Source: Natronorubrum tibetense GA33 (GTDB lineage Archaea; Halobacteriota; Halobacteria; Halobacteriales; Natrialbaceae). From it: a DNA stretch of 64,000 nt. The position numbers were made by a program, and so were the translations under genes. This document shows positions 1-8,273 of the stretch, one piece after another. The DNA lies in contig NZ_KB913017.1 of NCBI RefSeq assembly GCF_000383975.1, forward strand, positions 1,531,105 through 1,595,104. The letters run 5' to 3'. Position 1 is the stretch's first letter; every line of letters starts with the position of its first letter. A model generated the notes under the pieces. It was given only the letters and a program-made list of their open reading frames with translations. It was not told the origin of the DNA and made no database searches.

Positions 1-1
1 C

Positions 2-1534
2 GATATCGTCCGCACCGAAGTCGAGAAGTACCGCGAGACGCTCGAGCGCGGCGGTCGCCGGGTCGAAGCGATGGCCGAGGAGTACGCGGAGAGGGGCGAG
101 CCGATCCCGGTCGACGAACTGATCGAACTCTACGACTCCCACGGGATCCAGCCCGATATGGTCGCCGAGATCGCGGACGAGGCCGGTGCCGAGGTCGACG
201 TGCCGGACGACTTCTACAGTCTCGTTGCGAAACGTCACGACACGCCCGAGACCGCCGAGGCGACCGACGAGGAGGAGGACGAGCGCTTCGAGGACCTCCC
301 GGAGACGGAGAAACTCTACTACGACGACCAGCAGCGCACCCAGTTCGAGGCCGTCGTGCTGGACGTCTTCGAGCGCGAGGAGGGTTTCGACGTCGTCTTA
401 GACCAGACGATGTTCTACCCCGAGGGTGGGGGCCAGCCCGCAGACACGGGGACGCTCTCGACCGACGACGCAACCGTCGAGGTCGAGGATGTTCAGACCG
501 AAGACGGCGTTATCCTCCACCGGACCGACGAGAGCCTCGGCAAAGGCGAGTTCGTCAAGGGGCAACTCGACGGGACCCGCCGCCGACAGCTGATGCGCCA
601 CCACACGGCGACCCATATTGTCATCCACGCGGCCCGGCAGATACTGGGCGATCACATCCGCCAGGCCGGTGCCCAGAAGGGCGTCGACAGTTCGCGGATC
701 GACATGCGCCACTACGCGCGCATCTCACGCGAGGACGTCAAGCAGATCGAGTCCCTGGCTAACGAGATCGTCATGGATAACACCTCGGTCACCCAGGAGT
801 GGCCCGACCGCCACGACGCGGAGGCGGAACACGGCTTCGACCTCTACCAGGGCGGGATTCCGCCGGGCGAGCAGATCCGACTGATCCACGTCGACGAGGA
901 CACGCAGGCCTGCGGTGGTACCCACGTCGCCCGCACCGGCGAGATCGGGACGATCAAAGTCCTGAGCACGGAGCGCGTCCAGGACGGCGTCGAGCGCATC
1001 ACCTTCGCCGCGGGCGAGGCCGCACTCGAGGCCACCCAGCGCACGGAGGACGCCCTCTACGGGGCCGCCGAGATCCTCGACGTCTCGCCCGAAGACGTCC
1101 CCGAGACCGCCGAGCGGTTCTTCGAGGAGTGGAAGGGCCGCGGCAAGGAGATCGAGGACCTGAAAGAACAGCTCGCCGCGGCTCGAGCCGGCGGCGGAGG
1201 CGGCGGCGAGGAAATCGATGTCGGCGACACGACCGCGGTCGTCGACCGCATCGACGCCGATATGGGTGAACTACGTGCGACCGCGAACGCACTCGTCGAG
1301 GAGGACAAAATTGCGGTACTCGGCAGCGGCGAGAGCGGTGCCCAGTTCGTCGTCGCGGTGCCCGACGAGTCGGGCGTCAACGCCGGCGAGGTCGTTGGCG
1401 AACTCGCGTCTCGAGTCGGCGGCGGCGGTGGCGGCCCGCCGGATTTCGCGCAGGGTGGCGGCCCGAACGTTGAGGATCTGGACGCGGCGCTCGAGGACGC
1501 GCCGGACGTGTTGCGGCAGGTGCAGGACGCCTGA
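2..1534 (+). CDS. alaS: Alanyl-tRNA synthetase, C-terminal part (5' end outside window)
   Basis: Attaches alanine to tRNA-Ala in the cytoplasm and edits mischarged tRNA. The reading frame is open from base 2, so the gene is cut by the window edge. About 510 residues are visible of the roughly 920 usual for archaeal AlaS, and the aminoacylation core lies upstream. The visible part carries the editing domain with the zinc/His motif HHTATH (visible residues 200-205) and CGGTH (304-308). A coiled-coil linker follows, then a glycine-rich DHHA1-type C-terminal domain with a [15 protein letters not shown]-like stretch. Family assignment is very secure. A start at base 71 would be artificial. Confidence 0.97.
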   Translation, partial: DIVRTEVEKYRETLERGGRRVEAMAEEYAERGEPIPVDELIELYDSHGIQPDMVAEIADEAGAEVDVPDDFYSLVAKRHDTPETAEATDEEEDERFEDLPETEKLYYDDQQRTQFEAVVLDVFEREEGFDVVLDQTMFYPEGGGQPADTGTLSTDDATVEVEDVQTEDGVILHRTDESLGKGEFVKGQLDGTRRRQLMRHHTATHIVIHAARQILGDHIRQAGAQKGVDSSRIDMRHYARISREDVKQIESLANEIVMDNTSVTQEWPDRHDAEAEHGFDLYQGGIPPGEQIRLIHVDEDTQACGGTHVARTGEIGTIKVLSTERVQDGVERITFAAGEAALEATQRTEDALYGAAEILDVSPEDVPETAERFFEEWKGRGKEIEDLKEQLAAARAGGGGGGEEIDVGDTTAVVDRIDADMGELRATANALVEEDKIAVLGSGESGAQFVVAVPDESGVNAGEVVGELASRVGGGGGGPPDFAQGGGPNVEDLDAALEDAPDVLRQVQDA

Positions 1535-1846
1535 ATCGGCTGGCTCGATTTGTTTCGACCGACTCGAGGACGCTCTTTCGCCCGCTTTGGCCGGCTGATC
1601 GTGCGTTCCGTCTCTGCCGGTAGACGGCTGGCGACACGTTCGTCCACGTCTAGTCCGAAACAGCAGTCGGGGACTCGTTTCTACCTGCTGACTATCGAGC
1701 GTGAGTTTAGCATGACTGGTTCGTTTGTCAAAGGCGATTTTGCTGAGTTCTGCTGCTCAGTACCGGCTCAACGTAATGATCAGTTCAAGCGGGACATGAA
1801 GTGACATTTCGAAATATTGATTGTAGTACCCTGGAATAGCCGAGAC
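1535..1846. other. Intergenic region without recognised gene
   Basis: 312 bases between alaS and a small membrane protein. Short open frames occur on both strands, but none has haloarchaeal acidic composition or a recognisable domain. No tRNA-like fold or strong hairpin was seen. The last 50 bases are AT-richer and probably hold the promoter of the next gene. Confidence 0.5.
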
Positions 1847-2053
1847 ATGCCCTCTACTGGCGAATCCATCGTTGATGGAGGACTGGTGATAGCTGTAATA
1901 GCGCTCACTTTCGCTATCGGACTTTCGGGTGCTGCCTTGACCGAAAGTATGGGAGTCGCTGTGACGTGGGTCTGGATCGGAATCGGATTGGCGATAACAT
2001 ACCTTCTTTACAAGTTGGTTCTTGCCGTAGAGCAACTCGGCGGTGAGTTCTGA
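1847..2053 (+). CDS. Small two-helix membrane protein, hypothetical
   Basis: Predicted 68-residue protein with two hydrophobic segments, roughly residues 10-32 and 36-58, separated by a short turn. It is probably a small integral membrane protein. The ATG at 1847 was chosen. An in-frame TTG at 1817 would add only ten residues that look untranslated. No family was recognised. It stands alone between alaS and the convergent PPOX gene, and nothing in the context suggests a role. Confidence 0.55.
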   Translation: MPSTGESIVDGGLVIAVIALTFAIGLSGAALTESMGVAVTWVWIGIGLAITYLLYKLVLAVEQLGGEF

Positions 2054-2112
2054 GCGTTCGATTCTGACTCTGTACTGACCGGACACTCCGTTGCAGACCG
2101 AGTCTCGGCCCC

Positions 2113-2141
2113 TGCTACATTCGCGCCCCGAGTTCAGCACA
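2113..2141. repeat. Short dispersed repeat, copy 1 (TGCTACA..TTCAGCAC)
   Basis: 29 bases beginning TGCTACATTCGC and ending TTCAGCACA. They match 61971-61999 at 23 of 29 positions, and the TTCAGCAC end recurs inverted at 44400-44419. It is intergenic, just beyond the stop codon of the PPOX-fold gene. Confidence 0.55.
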
Positions 2142-2148
2142 CACGCAG

Positions 2149-2598
2149 TCACTGCTGGCCGACAGCACGGCCAGACCGATCTTGAATTTTGAGTTCCCAC
2201 ACATTTGGGTTCTCCTGAAGTTCGTACTTCGATAGAAGATTCGATTGGTATGCGTTGTCAGCCATCGCCTCACGTGCGGTATCCCAATCGTCGACCGTGA
2301 TTCGGTCGAGTGATCCGGCAACGATCACACTCCGCCAGGATCCGTCGGGATTGACATCGAAGGTCGTAAAACTCGCTACGCTGGCCCGTTCGGCATACGT
2401 TTCTTTCCGAAGGTCGGTGCTTGCGCCGAGAAACACGAAGTACAGCGTGTCGTCCCCGTCGTATCCGAAAGACAGCGGGACACCGTACGGCACCCCCTCG
2501 GCACTCATTGAGAGAACCCCGATTCCCATCTCTGTTAATACTTTGTCAATGTCAGCGTCGTCCATTTGGAATCCCAGTAGGGACTGAAACTTTGACAT
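2149..2598 (-). CDS. Pyridoxamine 5'-phosphate oxidase (PPOX)-fold flavin-binding protein
   Basis: 149 residues with the haloarchaeal PPOX-like split-barrel pattern: a short N-terminal helix, then GIGVLSMSAEG..PYGVPLSFGYD, then DDTLYFVFLG and a SVASFTT strand. Such proteins bind FMN or F420/heme-type cofactors, and many act as redox proteins or oxidoreductases of unknown substrate. The ATG at 2598 gives the start typical of the family (MSKFQSLLGF). A longer frame to 2646 would add a cysteine-containing tail. A TTTTAAGA-like box near 2621-2630 sits about 27 nt upstream and fits a leaderless start. The specific substrate cannot be told from sequence. Confidence 0.8.
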   Translation of the reverse strand: MSKFQSLLGFQMDDADIDKVLTEMGIGVLSMSAEGVPYGVPLSFGYDGDDTLYFVFLGASTDLRKETYAERASVASFTTFDVNPDGSWRSVIVAGSLDRITVDDWDTAREAMADNAYQSNLLSKYELQENPNVWELKIQDRSGRAVGQQ

Positions 2599-2734
2599 AC
2601 GGTAGATATGCACACACTCTCTCTTAAAACTCGGGCGAGTTATCACCCGGACGGAAGATAACTCGCACTCTGCAATATACGCATCCTGTATCTCGCACGG
2701 CGCTCCGGATATTATCTGGAACTAATAGTATTTC

Positions 2735-2818
2735 TATAATAACAACTGAAACGATTCACACACCGATTGCAACGCCGTCCTGCGATCGGATGTGCAGTGA
2801 CGTTCAGTGGTTATATAG
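2735..2818. repeat. 84-bp dispersed palindromic element, copy A
   Basis: Aligns end to end with 42220-42304 and 61843-61927. Shared blocks are ACAACTG near the left end, CACACCGAT, TGCGATCGG, TGTGCA and CAGTGG near the right end. The centre can form a hairpin (GATTGCA..TGCGATC) and the outer arms are imperfect inverted repeats of each other. It lies between the PPOX-fold gene and the downstream end of an M20 peptidase gene, with no coding content. Confidence 0.8.
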
Positions 2819-2892
2819 TGATCAGTTCGTACGCGTACTCACCACTGCTCGGCGGCTGAGCGCTGTTTCGACCACCCCATTGCATCGTGTCG

Positions 2893-4203
2893 TCATGTCG
2901 ATTCCGCGACGCCGCAGTAATCGATCGCCGACGTCGCGAGCGTTTGGGCGGTCTCGAGCAGCGACGTGACCGTCGTATATTCGTCGACGCCGTGGAGGTT
3001 CGGGCCGTAGGGGCCGGCCGTGACGACGGGGACGTCGTAGTAGCGCTGATAGAACCGCTCGTCTAAGGCGGCGTTGCCGCCGACGAAGGTGCCCTCCTCG
3101 CCGATGATGGACTCGGCGTTCCCCTTGACGATCTCGACGATATCGGCGTCGCGGGCCACCTCGTGTGGCGCGGCGTTCCAGCCGGTCCACTCGACGGTCG
3201 GCGGGTTCTCGGCGAGCCATTTGTCCTCCTCGGCCGCGGCCTCAATCGTCCCCTCGATCGCCTCGCGAACGTCGGCCCGGCTCTCGCCCGGCGGCCAGCC
3301 GACGCGCCCTTTCATGACCATTTCGGCGGGCACCGAGGCCGGCCAGTCGCCGCCCTCGACCACGCCGATGTTGATGTTGGTGACGTGGCCCTCGAGCGAC
3401 GGATCCGCGCCGTAGGCCGGCGGGAAGTCGATGCTCGCCTGGCGCTCGTCGTTGAGTTCGTTCAGCGCCGCGGCGACGTGACTCGCCTTGTCGAAGGCGC
3501 TGACACCCTGGTGGCCCCACGCGGCGTGGGCCTTCTTTCCGGGGACCGTCACGTCGAAGAACATCACGCCGGCGCTGGCGATGCCGACGTTCGGCAGGCC
3601 GAAGGGCTCCGGGATGATCGCCGCGTCGGGAACGTAGCCGCGCTCTAAGACCGAGAGGAGGCCGCCGACGCCGCCGGCTTCCTCCTCGATCGTGCTCTGG
3701 ACGTAGAGGTCGCCCGCGAGGTCGACGCCCTCGTCGGCGAGGGTCTCGACGGCGAGGAGGATGGCGGCGAGTCCGCCCTTCATGTCCGAGACGCCGCGGC
3801 CGTATATCTCGTCGCCCTCGCGGCGAAGCGTCCACGGGTCCGACTCCCACGCCGACTCCGGATCGGCAGGTACGACGTCGATATGTCCCGAGAGTGCGAG
3901 CGTCGGACCGTCGCCCGCGCCGTCGACGGTCGCCACCGCGTTCTCTCGGCCCTCGTAGCCGTGGTCGTCGTACGAGGAGGTGTGGAAGAAGCCCGGATGA
4001 TCCGACAGGGCGTCGGCGTCCGGCTCCCACGTGTCGACTTCGAGGCCGAGTCTGTCGAACTCCTCGAGCATGACGGCCTGTCCACAATTTTCGTTTCCGG
4101 TGACGGAGTTTGCGGCGACGAGTTCCTCGAGCGTTTCGAGCAGCTCATCCTCTCTCGCGGCTATTGATTCCCGTACTCGTGACTTTGCCGTCTGTGCGTC
4201 CAT
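2893..4203 (-). CDS. M20 family metallopeptidase/amidohydrolase (ArgE/DapE/ACY1-like)
   Basis: 436-residue zinc hydrolase expected to cleave an N-acyl, N-carbamoyl or dipeptide amide bond in the cytoplasm. Metal-site motifs are visible in family order: SGHIDVVP (His107, Asp109), GRGVSDMKGG (Asp140), TIEEEAGG (Glu173-175), IPEPFG, and a C-terminal GPNLHGVDEY histidine. The lid/dimerisation domain lies between. The ATG at 4203 is preferred to a TTG at 4251. The gene is divergent from the tctC binding-protein gene. It is paralogous to the M20 gene at 8274-9545 on the other side of the transporter, including the unusual ALSDHP/ALAEHPSF segment, so the same transporter may feed both. Substrate not determinable. 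Confidence 0.88.
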   Translation of the reverse strand: MDAQTAKSRVRESIAAREDELLETLEELVAANSVTGNENCGQAVMLEEFDRLGLEVDTWEPDADALSDHPGFFHTSSYDDHGYEGRENAVATVDGAGDGPTLALSGHIDVVPADPESAWESDPWTLRREGDEIYGRGVSDMKGGLAAILLAVETLADEGVDLAGDLYVQSTIEEEAGGVGGLLSVLERGYVPDAAIIPEPFGLPNVGIASAGVMFFDVTVPGKKAHAAWGHQGVSAFDKASHVAAALNELNDERQASIDFPPAYGADPSLEGHVTNINIGVVEGGDWPASVPAEMVMKGRVGWPPGESRADVREAIEGTIEAAAEEDKWLAENPPTVEWTGWNAAPHEVARDADIVEIVKGNAESIIGEEGTFVGGNAALDERFYQRYYDVPVVTAGPYGPNLHGVDEYTTVTSLLETAQTLATSAIDYCGVAEST

Positions 4204-4378
4204 GCGGGGGAATGGACCGTCGAAGTGATATACGTATTCGTCTTGCGGCAACGGACAGTTTTTGTTAGATGTAACCGTTTCTCGGATAGAACACCATATG
4301 TGACTACTGATTAGCTGTCTAACAACAATAATAACTGCAGAATCATCTCTCCCGTTCGTGAACGATCTCTGGCGAAAA

Positions 4379-4388
4379 GGTTATCAAT
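4379..4388 (+). promoter_or_regulatory. Putative promoter of tctC
   Basis: TTATCAAT-like box centred about 28 nt before the tctC ATG at 4413. The intergenic space also has a CGTTC-GT-GAACG inverted repeat at 4353-4364 flanked by direct ATCTCT repeats, which could be an operator between the divergent M20 and tctC genes. Confidence 0.45.
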
Positions 4389-4412
4389 TACTGATTCATG
4401 GAAGCTATTAGC

Positions 4413-5426
4413 ATGGACAGACGAACTTTCGTCAAATCCGCTGGTGCAGCGAGCGTAATTGGAATGACCGGCCTTGCAGGCTGTCTCGGTGACGATGACT
4501 CCCGCACGTGGATGATCCCGTGGGGAGAAGGTGGCGGAACGGACACGTACGCCCGTCAGATGCAACCGCTGGCCGAAGAGGAACTCGACGGCTCCATCGA
4601 GATCGAAAACCGGGAAGGTGCCGGTAGTATGATCGGCAGCGAGTGGCTCCACGGTCAGGAAAACGACGGGAGCGTCTTCGGGACGGTAAACCCTGCGGGA
4701 TGGAGTTTTACCTGGCGAGCCTCGGAGATCGACGACTGGCACCCGGACGATTTCGAGCCGATCGCCTACTCCGGGATCTTCGGCTACACGCTCATCGTGA
4801 ACGACGAGTACGAAATCGAGAGCTTCGACGGTCTTCGCGACGCGTACGAAGACGGCGACATCTCCGGCTTCGGCTACCAGGGTGCCGGCAGCGACAGTCA
4901 CCTGACGACGCTGCTTCTCAGAGACGAGTACGGCCTCGAGTACGACAACGCCGTCCCGTACGATGGCGGTGGACCGACTCAGGAAGCCGTGATCAGCGAC
5001 GAGGTCGGCGCTGGCTTCGCGACGAACACGTCTGCCGTCTCGGCTGAGGAGTCCGGCGAGGCATCCGCCGTCGTCAACCTCATGGATATCGATCTCGACG
5101 GCGTGTTCCCGGGTATCGACTCGATCACCAACTACGGGGACAGTCTGGCCTGGATCACGGAGTTCTACCAGGTGCAGGTTGCTCCGCCGGACACGCCGGA
5201 AGACGAGCGTCAGGAGATTTCCGACGCGATTCAGTACGCGTGTGAACACGAAGAGACCCAGGAGTGGATGGAGGAGACCGGAAACATCGTCGAGTACGGC
5301 GATATGGACGCTGCTGCGGAACAGTACGTCGGAAGCGTCGACGCGATAGAAGAGAACGTTGACGAAGCGATCGGTGGCTTCGACGAGTTCCAGAGAATGG
5401 CTGAGGAGGCAGAAGAGGACGAATAA
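4413..5426 (+). CDS. tctC: Tripartite tricarboxylate transporter substrate-binding lipoprotein (TctC family)
   Basis: 337-residue extracytoplasmic solute receptor. It has a Tat signal (RR at residues 3-4), a hydrophobic stretch and a lipobox LAGC with Cys24, so it should be exported folded and lipid-anchored. The mature part follows the TctC/Bug fold: WGEGGGTDTYAR near the start, ENREGAGSMIGSEW, FGTVNPAG, and a YDGGGPTQEAVISDEVGAGF motif in the centre. Family members bind carboxylates, and some bind amino-acid derivatives. The genes for the two membrane subunits follow. An earlier in-frame ATG at 4398 is possible, but the twin-arginine spacing favours 4413. Confidence 0.9.
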   Translation: MDRRTFVKSAGAASVIGMTGLAGCLGDDDSRTWMIPWGEGGGTDTYARQMQPLAEEELDGSIEIENREGAGSMIGSEWLHGQENDGSVFGTVNPAGWSFTWRASEIDDWHPDDFEPIAYSGIFGYTLIVNDEYEIESFDGLRDAYEDGDISGFGYQGAGSDSHLTTLLLRDEYGLEYDNAVPYDGGGPTQEAVISDEVGAGFATNTSAVSAEESGEASAVVNLMDIDLDGVFPGIDSITNYGDSLAWITEFYQVQVAPPDTPEDERQEISDAIQYACEHEETQEWMEETGNIVEYGDMDAAAEQYVGSVDAIEENVDEAIGGFDEFQRMAEEAEEDE

Positions 5427-5638
5427 GACGTCCGAAACTCACTCACTACCCATACTAATCCGTTCTGACCAACAGGGGGAACCACAACAACGTATATACT
5501 TTCGATACTATAAATGTCATACGCTGAACAACACGCCAGACGTGTTCGTACACGCCGACTCTTGACCCGATCAGGGAGACGGGACGTCGGTGTCGAACGC
5601 GTCGTAGTCGAAACCGGAGCCGTCGAACAAGAGCCACC
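5427..5638 (+). other. tctC-tctB spacer
   Basis: A 212-base gap inside an otherwise compact transporter operon. It is AT-richer than its surroundings and has TATATACTTTCGATACTATAA-type runs around 5492-5513, but no convincing gene. It could hold a second promoter or a 3' processing/termination site that lets the binding protein be made in excess. This is inference. Confidence 0.35.
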
Positions 5639-6601
5639 ATGGACCAGAAACACACGCCGATAGACGCGATCAGTCATCGTCTCCGCCCACTCCTCACCAC
5701 GCTGGCGGATGGCGGTGAGAAAGTGTTGGGCGAACGACCGACGATGGAACACGTGTTGCTGGTGTTGTTCCTCATTACTGGTGTGTACATGTATCTGGGG
5801 GCATCCGAGTTCGCTCCGGCCGCACAACGGTTCCCGCAACTCATGGCCGGCGCGACGGTCGTGTTTTCGGTGCTCTTGCTCGCACGAAACTATCTGACGG
5901 TTGTCGGACCGCTCGCCGGTGCTCTTTTGGGTGGATACTTCGCCTACGTGGGCGGGAGCGCATTCGTTGACACCGGAGACGGCCTCTTCTATCTGATTTC
6001 GGGCGCCGTTCTTTTCGTCGTTGCCGTCGTTTTTCGCGAGCGATTCGGCGCCGCAGTCGAGTCGTTCGTTGCGGAACCCGTCCAGGTGATGGGTGGCGAC
6101 GACAGCCAACCGAAACAGGCCGACGAGGATGCCGATACGACGCTCGAGGAGGAACCCGAGACCGACGCAGACTCGATCGAGGAGCGCACAGCAGACGAAT
6201 CCGAGTCAGAGACTGACGAGGAGGCGGAATCGGAGGACGAGGGATCGGCCGCGATGTACGTCTACGAAATCGACGATCCGCGGGGCCCCATCGTTACTGG
6301 CGCGCTCTGTACGGTGTACATGTTGCTGACGTTTTCGATCGGGATGCTTTATGCAACACCAATTTTCGTCGCGCTCTGGACGCTTTGGGTTCGAATGGAC
6401 GTTCTCAAAGCGGTCGCGATGGTCGTTCTTAGCTTCATGATCTCCCAGGCATTCTACGATTTCGTCGAACGAGATGTCGCTCGAGGCTGGCTCACTGGGT
6501 GGCAACCGCCGACACCGGCCGACCTGCTCAGCGTCTCGCCGCACACTAACCTGTTCCCACACACTATCGAGCTGCTGCAGTGGGGTGTTCTGCTCGGATG
6601 A
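5639..6601 (+). CDS. tctB: Tripartite tricarboxylate transporter TctB-family membrane subunit, with long acidic insert
   Basis: 320 residues, about twice the usual TctB length of roughly 150. Hydrophobic helices lie near residues 35-55, 60-80, 88-110 and 112-130. A strongly acidic cytoplasmic stretch, about residues 150-205 and almost entirely Glu/Asp/Ser/Thr, follows, and then three helices near 218-235, 238-255 and 260-282. It is the small membrane partner of the TctA permease and overlaps tctA by the ATGA stop/start. The acidic insert and extra helices are unusual. Assignment rests on position between tctC and tctA and on topology, since TctB sequences are poorly conserved. Confidence 0.78.
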   Translation: MDQKHTPIDAISHRLRPLLTTLADGGEKVLGERPTMEHVLLVLFLITGVYMYLGASEFAPAAQRFPQLMAGATVVFSVLLLARNYLTVVGPLAGALLGGYFAYVGGSAFVDTGDGLFYLISGAVLFVVAVVFRERFGAAVESFVAEPVQVMGGDDSQPKQADEDADTTLEEEPETDADSIEERTADESESETDEEAESEDEGSAAMYVYEIDDPRGPIVTGALCTVYMLLTFSIGMLYATPIFVALWTLWVRMDVLKAVAMVVLSFMISQAFYDFVERDVARGWLTGWQPPTPADLLSVSPHTNLFPHTIELLQWGVLLG

Positions 6602-8112
6602 CGGTGGAATCGTTCGTCGGTGCGATCGAGATGCTACTGACTGCCGAGACGATGATTTGGCTGCTCGCCGGCGTCATCATCGGGATCATCGTCGGTGGCC
6701 TGCCGGGGCTCGGACCGCCACTCGGTATGGCTATCATCCTGCCGTTAACGCTTCCGATGGAGGCCTCGAGTGCCATTATCCTACTCGTCGGGGTCTACAG
6801 CGGGTCGATGTACGGTGGGTCGATCGCGGCAGTGTTGATCAACACCCCCGGAGTATCATCGTCGGCAGCGACAATGTTCGACGGCTATCCGATGTCCAAG
6901 CAGGGGCGAGCGGCGACGGCGTTGGCGATTTCCGCCACCGCCTCGGCAATCGCCGGACTGTTCACCATCACGGCGCTGATCCTGTTCTCGCCGGGACTGA
7001 TCCAGATGGTGCTCGCAGTCGGGACGCCGGAACGGTTCCTCGTCGCGATCCTCGGGTTGGCGATGATCACCGTCGTCACGAAGGGATCGGCTGCAAAGGG
7101 GCTGCTCGCTGGCGCTGCTGGGCTGTTGGTCACGACCGTCGGCGTCGCCCAACCGATCTCGCTCGATCGTCGGTACGCTGAATCGCTGTACCTCTACGAC
7201 GGGATCGACTTCGTGGCAGTGCTGATCGGGTTGTTCGCGATCGCGGAGATGATGAAACTCGCCGGGCAGAAAGGCGGCATCGCAGAGGATGACGTCGAAA
7301 TCGACAAGGCGGGAATCAAGGAGGGAGTCGTAACGACGCTCAAACATCCCGTGACGGTCTTCAAGTCCGCGAACATCGGGTTGATCGTCGGTGCGATCCC
7401 CGGTGCGGGTGCGACGGTGTCGAACTTCGTCGCGTACACCGAAGCGGTCCGCTCGTCGAAAGATCCCGACTCGTTCGGGTCCGGAAACGAGGTCGGTGTA
7501 ATCGCCTCGGAGGCGTCCAACAACGGCACCGTTGCCGGCTCGCTCGTGCCCGCAATTTCGTTCGGTATTCCGGGCAGTTCCTCGACTGCCGTACTCATCG
7601 GCGGCCTACTTATGCACGGCCTCAGACCGGGGCCAAGCATGTTCGATCCCTCGGGCGAACTCCAGTTGACGTATACGCTGCTGTTGGCGTTGCTCGTCGG
7701 TAACGTGGTTATCCTGATCGTCGGGCTGTCGATGGTCACCCGACTCAGCTACCTGACAAAGATCGACACGAACTACATCATCCCCATGGTCGTCGTGCTC
7801 TCGTTCCTGGGTACGTACGCGCTGCGGGGGAACCCGATCGACGTGCTGACGATCATCGTCTTCGGGGTGATCGGCTTCTACATGGTCCGGTACAACTACT
7901 CGGTGATCGCGTTCGTCCTTGGGGTCGTCCTCGGTGACATCGCCGAGGGGAACCTCTACACCGCCATGCAGCTCTCGGACGGCTCGTTCATGATCTTCGT
8001 CAATCCGTTCGAGTACGGCCGATGGCTGTCGCTGGTGCTGAGCATCCTGATCGTGCTCCTCATCTTCGGCCCGTACGTCAAACAGTGGTGGGAACGGCAC
8101 CAATCGGCGTGA
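6598..8112 (+). CDS. tctA: Tripartite tricarboxylate transporter large permease (TctA family)
   Basis: 504-residue polytopic membrane protein that forms the transport channel for the TctC-bound substrate, driven by an ion gradient. Diagnostic motifs are GGLPGLGPPLGMAIILPLT near residue 33, the Gly/Ser-rich YSGSMYGGSIAAVLINTPG around 68-85, and in the second half GAIPGAGATVSNFVAYTEA and ISFGIPGSSSTAVLIGG, the duplicated TctA signature. The ATG at 6598 overlaps the tctB stop (ATGA), implying translational coupling. A GTG at 6580 is a less likely start. This is the most securely identified gene of the cassette. Confidence 0.95.
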   Translation: MTVESFVGAIEMLLTAETMIWLLAGVIIGIIVGGLPGLGPPLGMAIILPLTLPMEASSAIILLVGVYSGSMYGGSIAAVLINTPGVSSSAATMFDGYPMSKQGRAATALAISATASAIAGLFTITALILFSPGLIQMVLAVGTPERFLVAILGLAMITVVTKGSAAKGLLAGAAGLLVTTVGVAQPISLDRRYAESLYLYDGIDFVAVLIGLFAIAEMMKLAGQKGGIAEDDVEIDKAGIKEGVVTTLKHPVTVFKSANIGLIVGAIPGAGATVSNFVAYTEAVRSSKDPDSFGSGNEVGVIASEASNNGTVAGSLVPAISFGIPGSSSTAVLIGGLLMHGLRPGPSMFDPSGELQLTYTLLLALLVGNVVILIVGLSMVTRLSYLTKIDTNYIIPMVVVLSFLGTYALRGNPIDVLTIIVFGVIGFYMVRYNYSVIAFVLGVVLGDIAEGNLYTAMQLSDGSFMIFVNPFEYGRWLSLVLSILIVLLIFGPYVKQWWERHQSA

Positions 8113-8273
8113 GACGGCGCCGCTAGCTCTCATTCCTGTTTTTCGTCTCGCTTCACTTCTGGCGGGTCGATCGCTCCGTGTTCGACCGTCGACCCGTGGG
8201 TACTCACTGGTGTCCGACACGAACGCGGCCGGAGTCCCACTGGTATTTTGACCCGCTGCTTCCTGCGTCGTGT

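Noticed and set aside
4311-5249. Minus-strand frame of 312 codons over tctC
   Set aside because: Antisense shadow of the binding-protein gene, with no signal and no domain.
8178-8273. Extension of the second M20 protein
   Set aside because: These residues have no family match and contain Trp/Cys/His patterns not seen in M20 N-termini.
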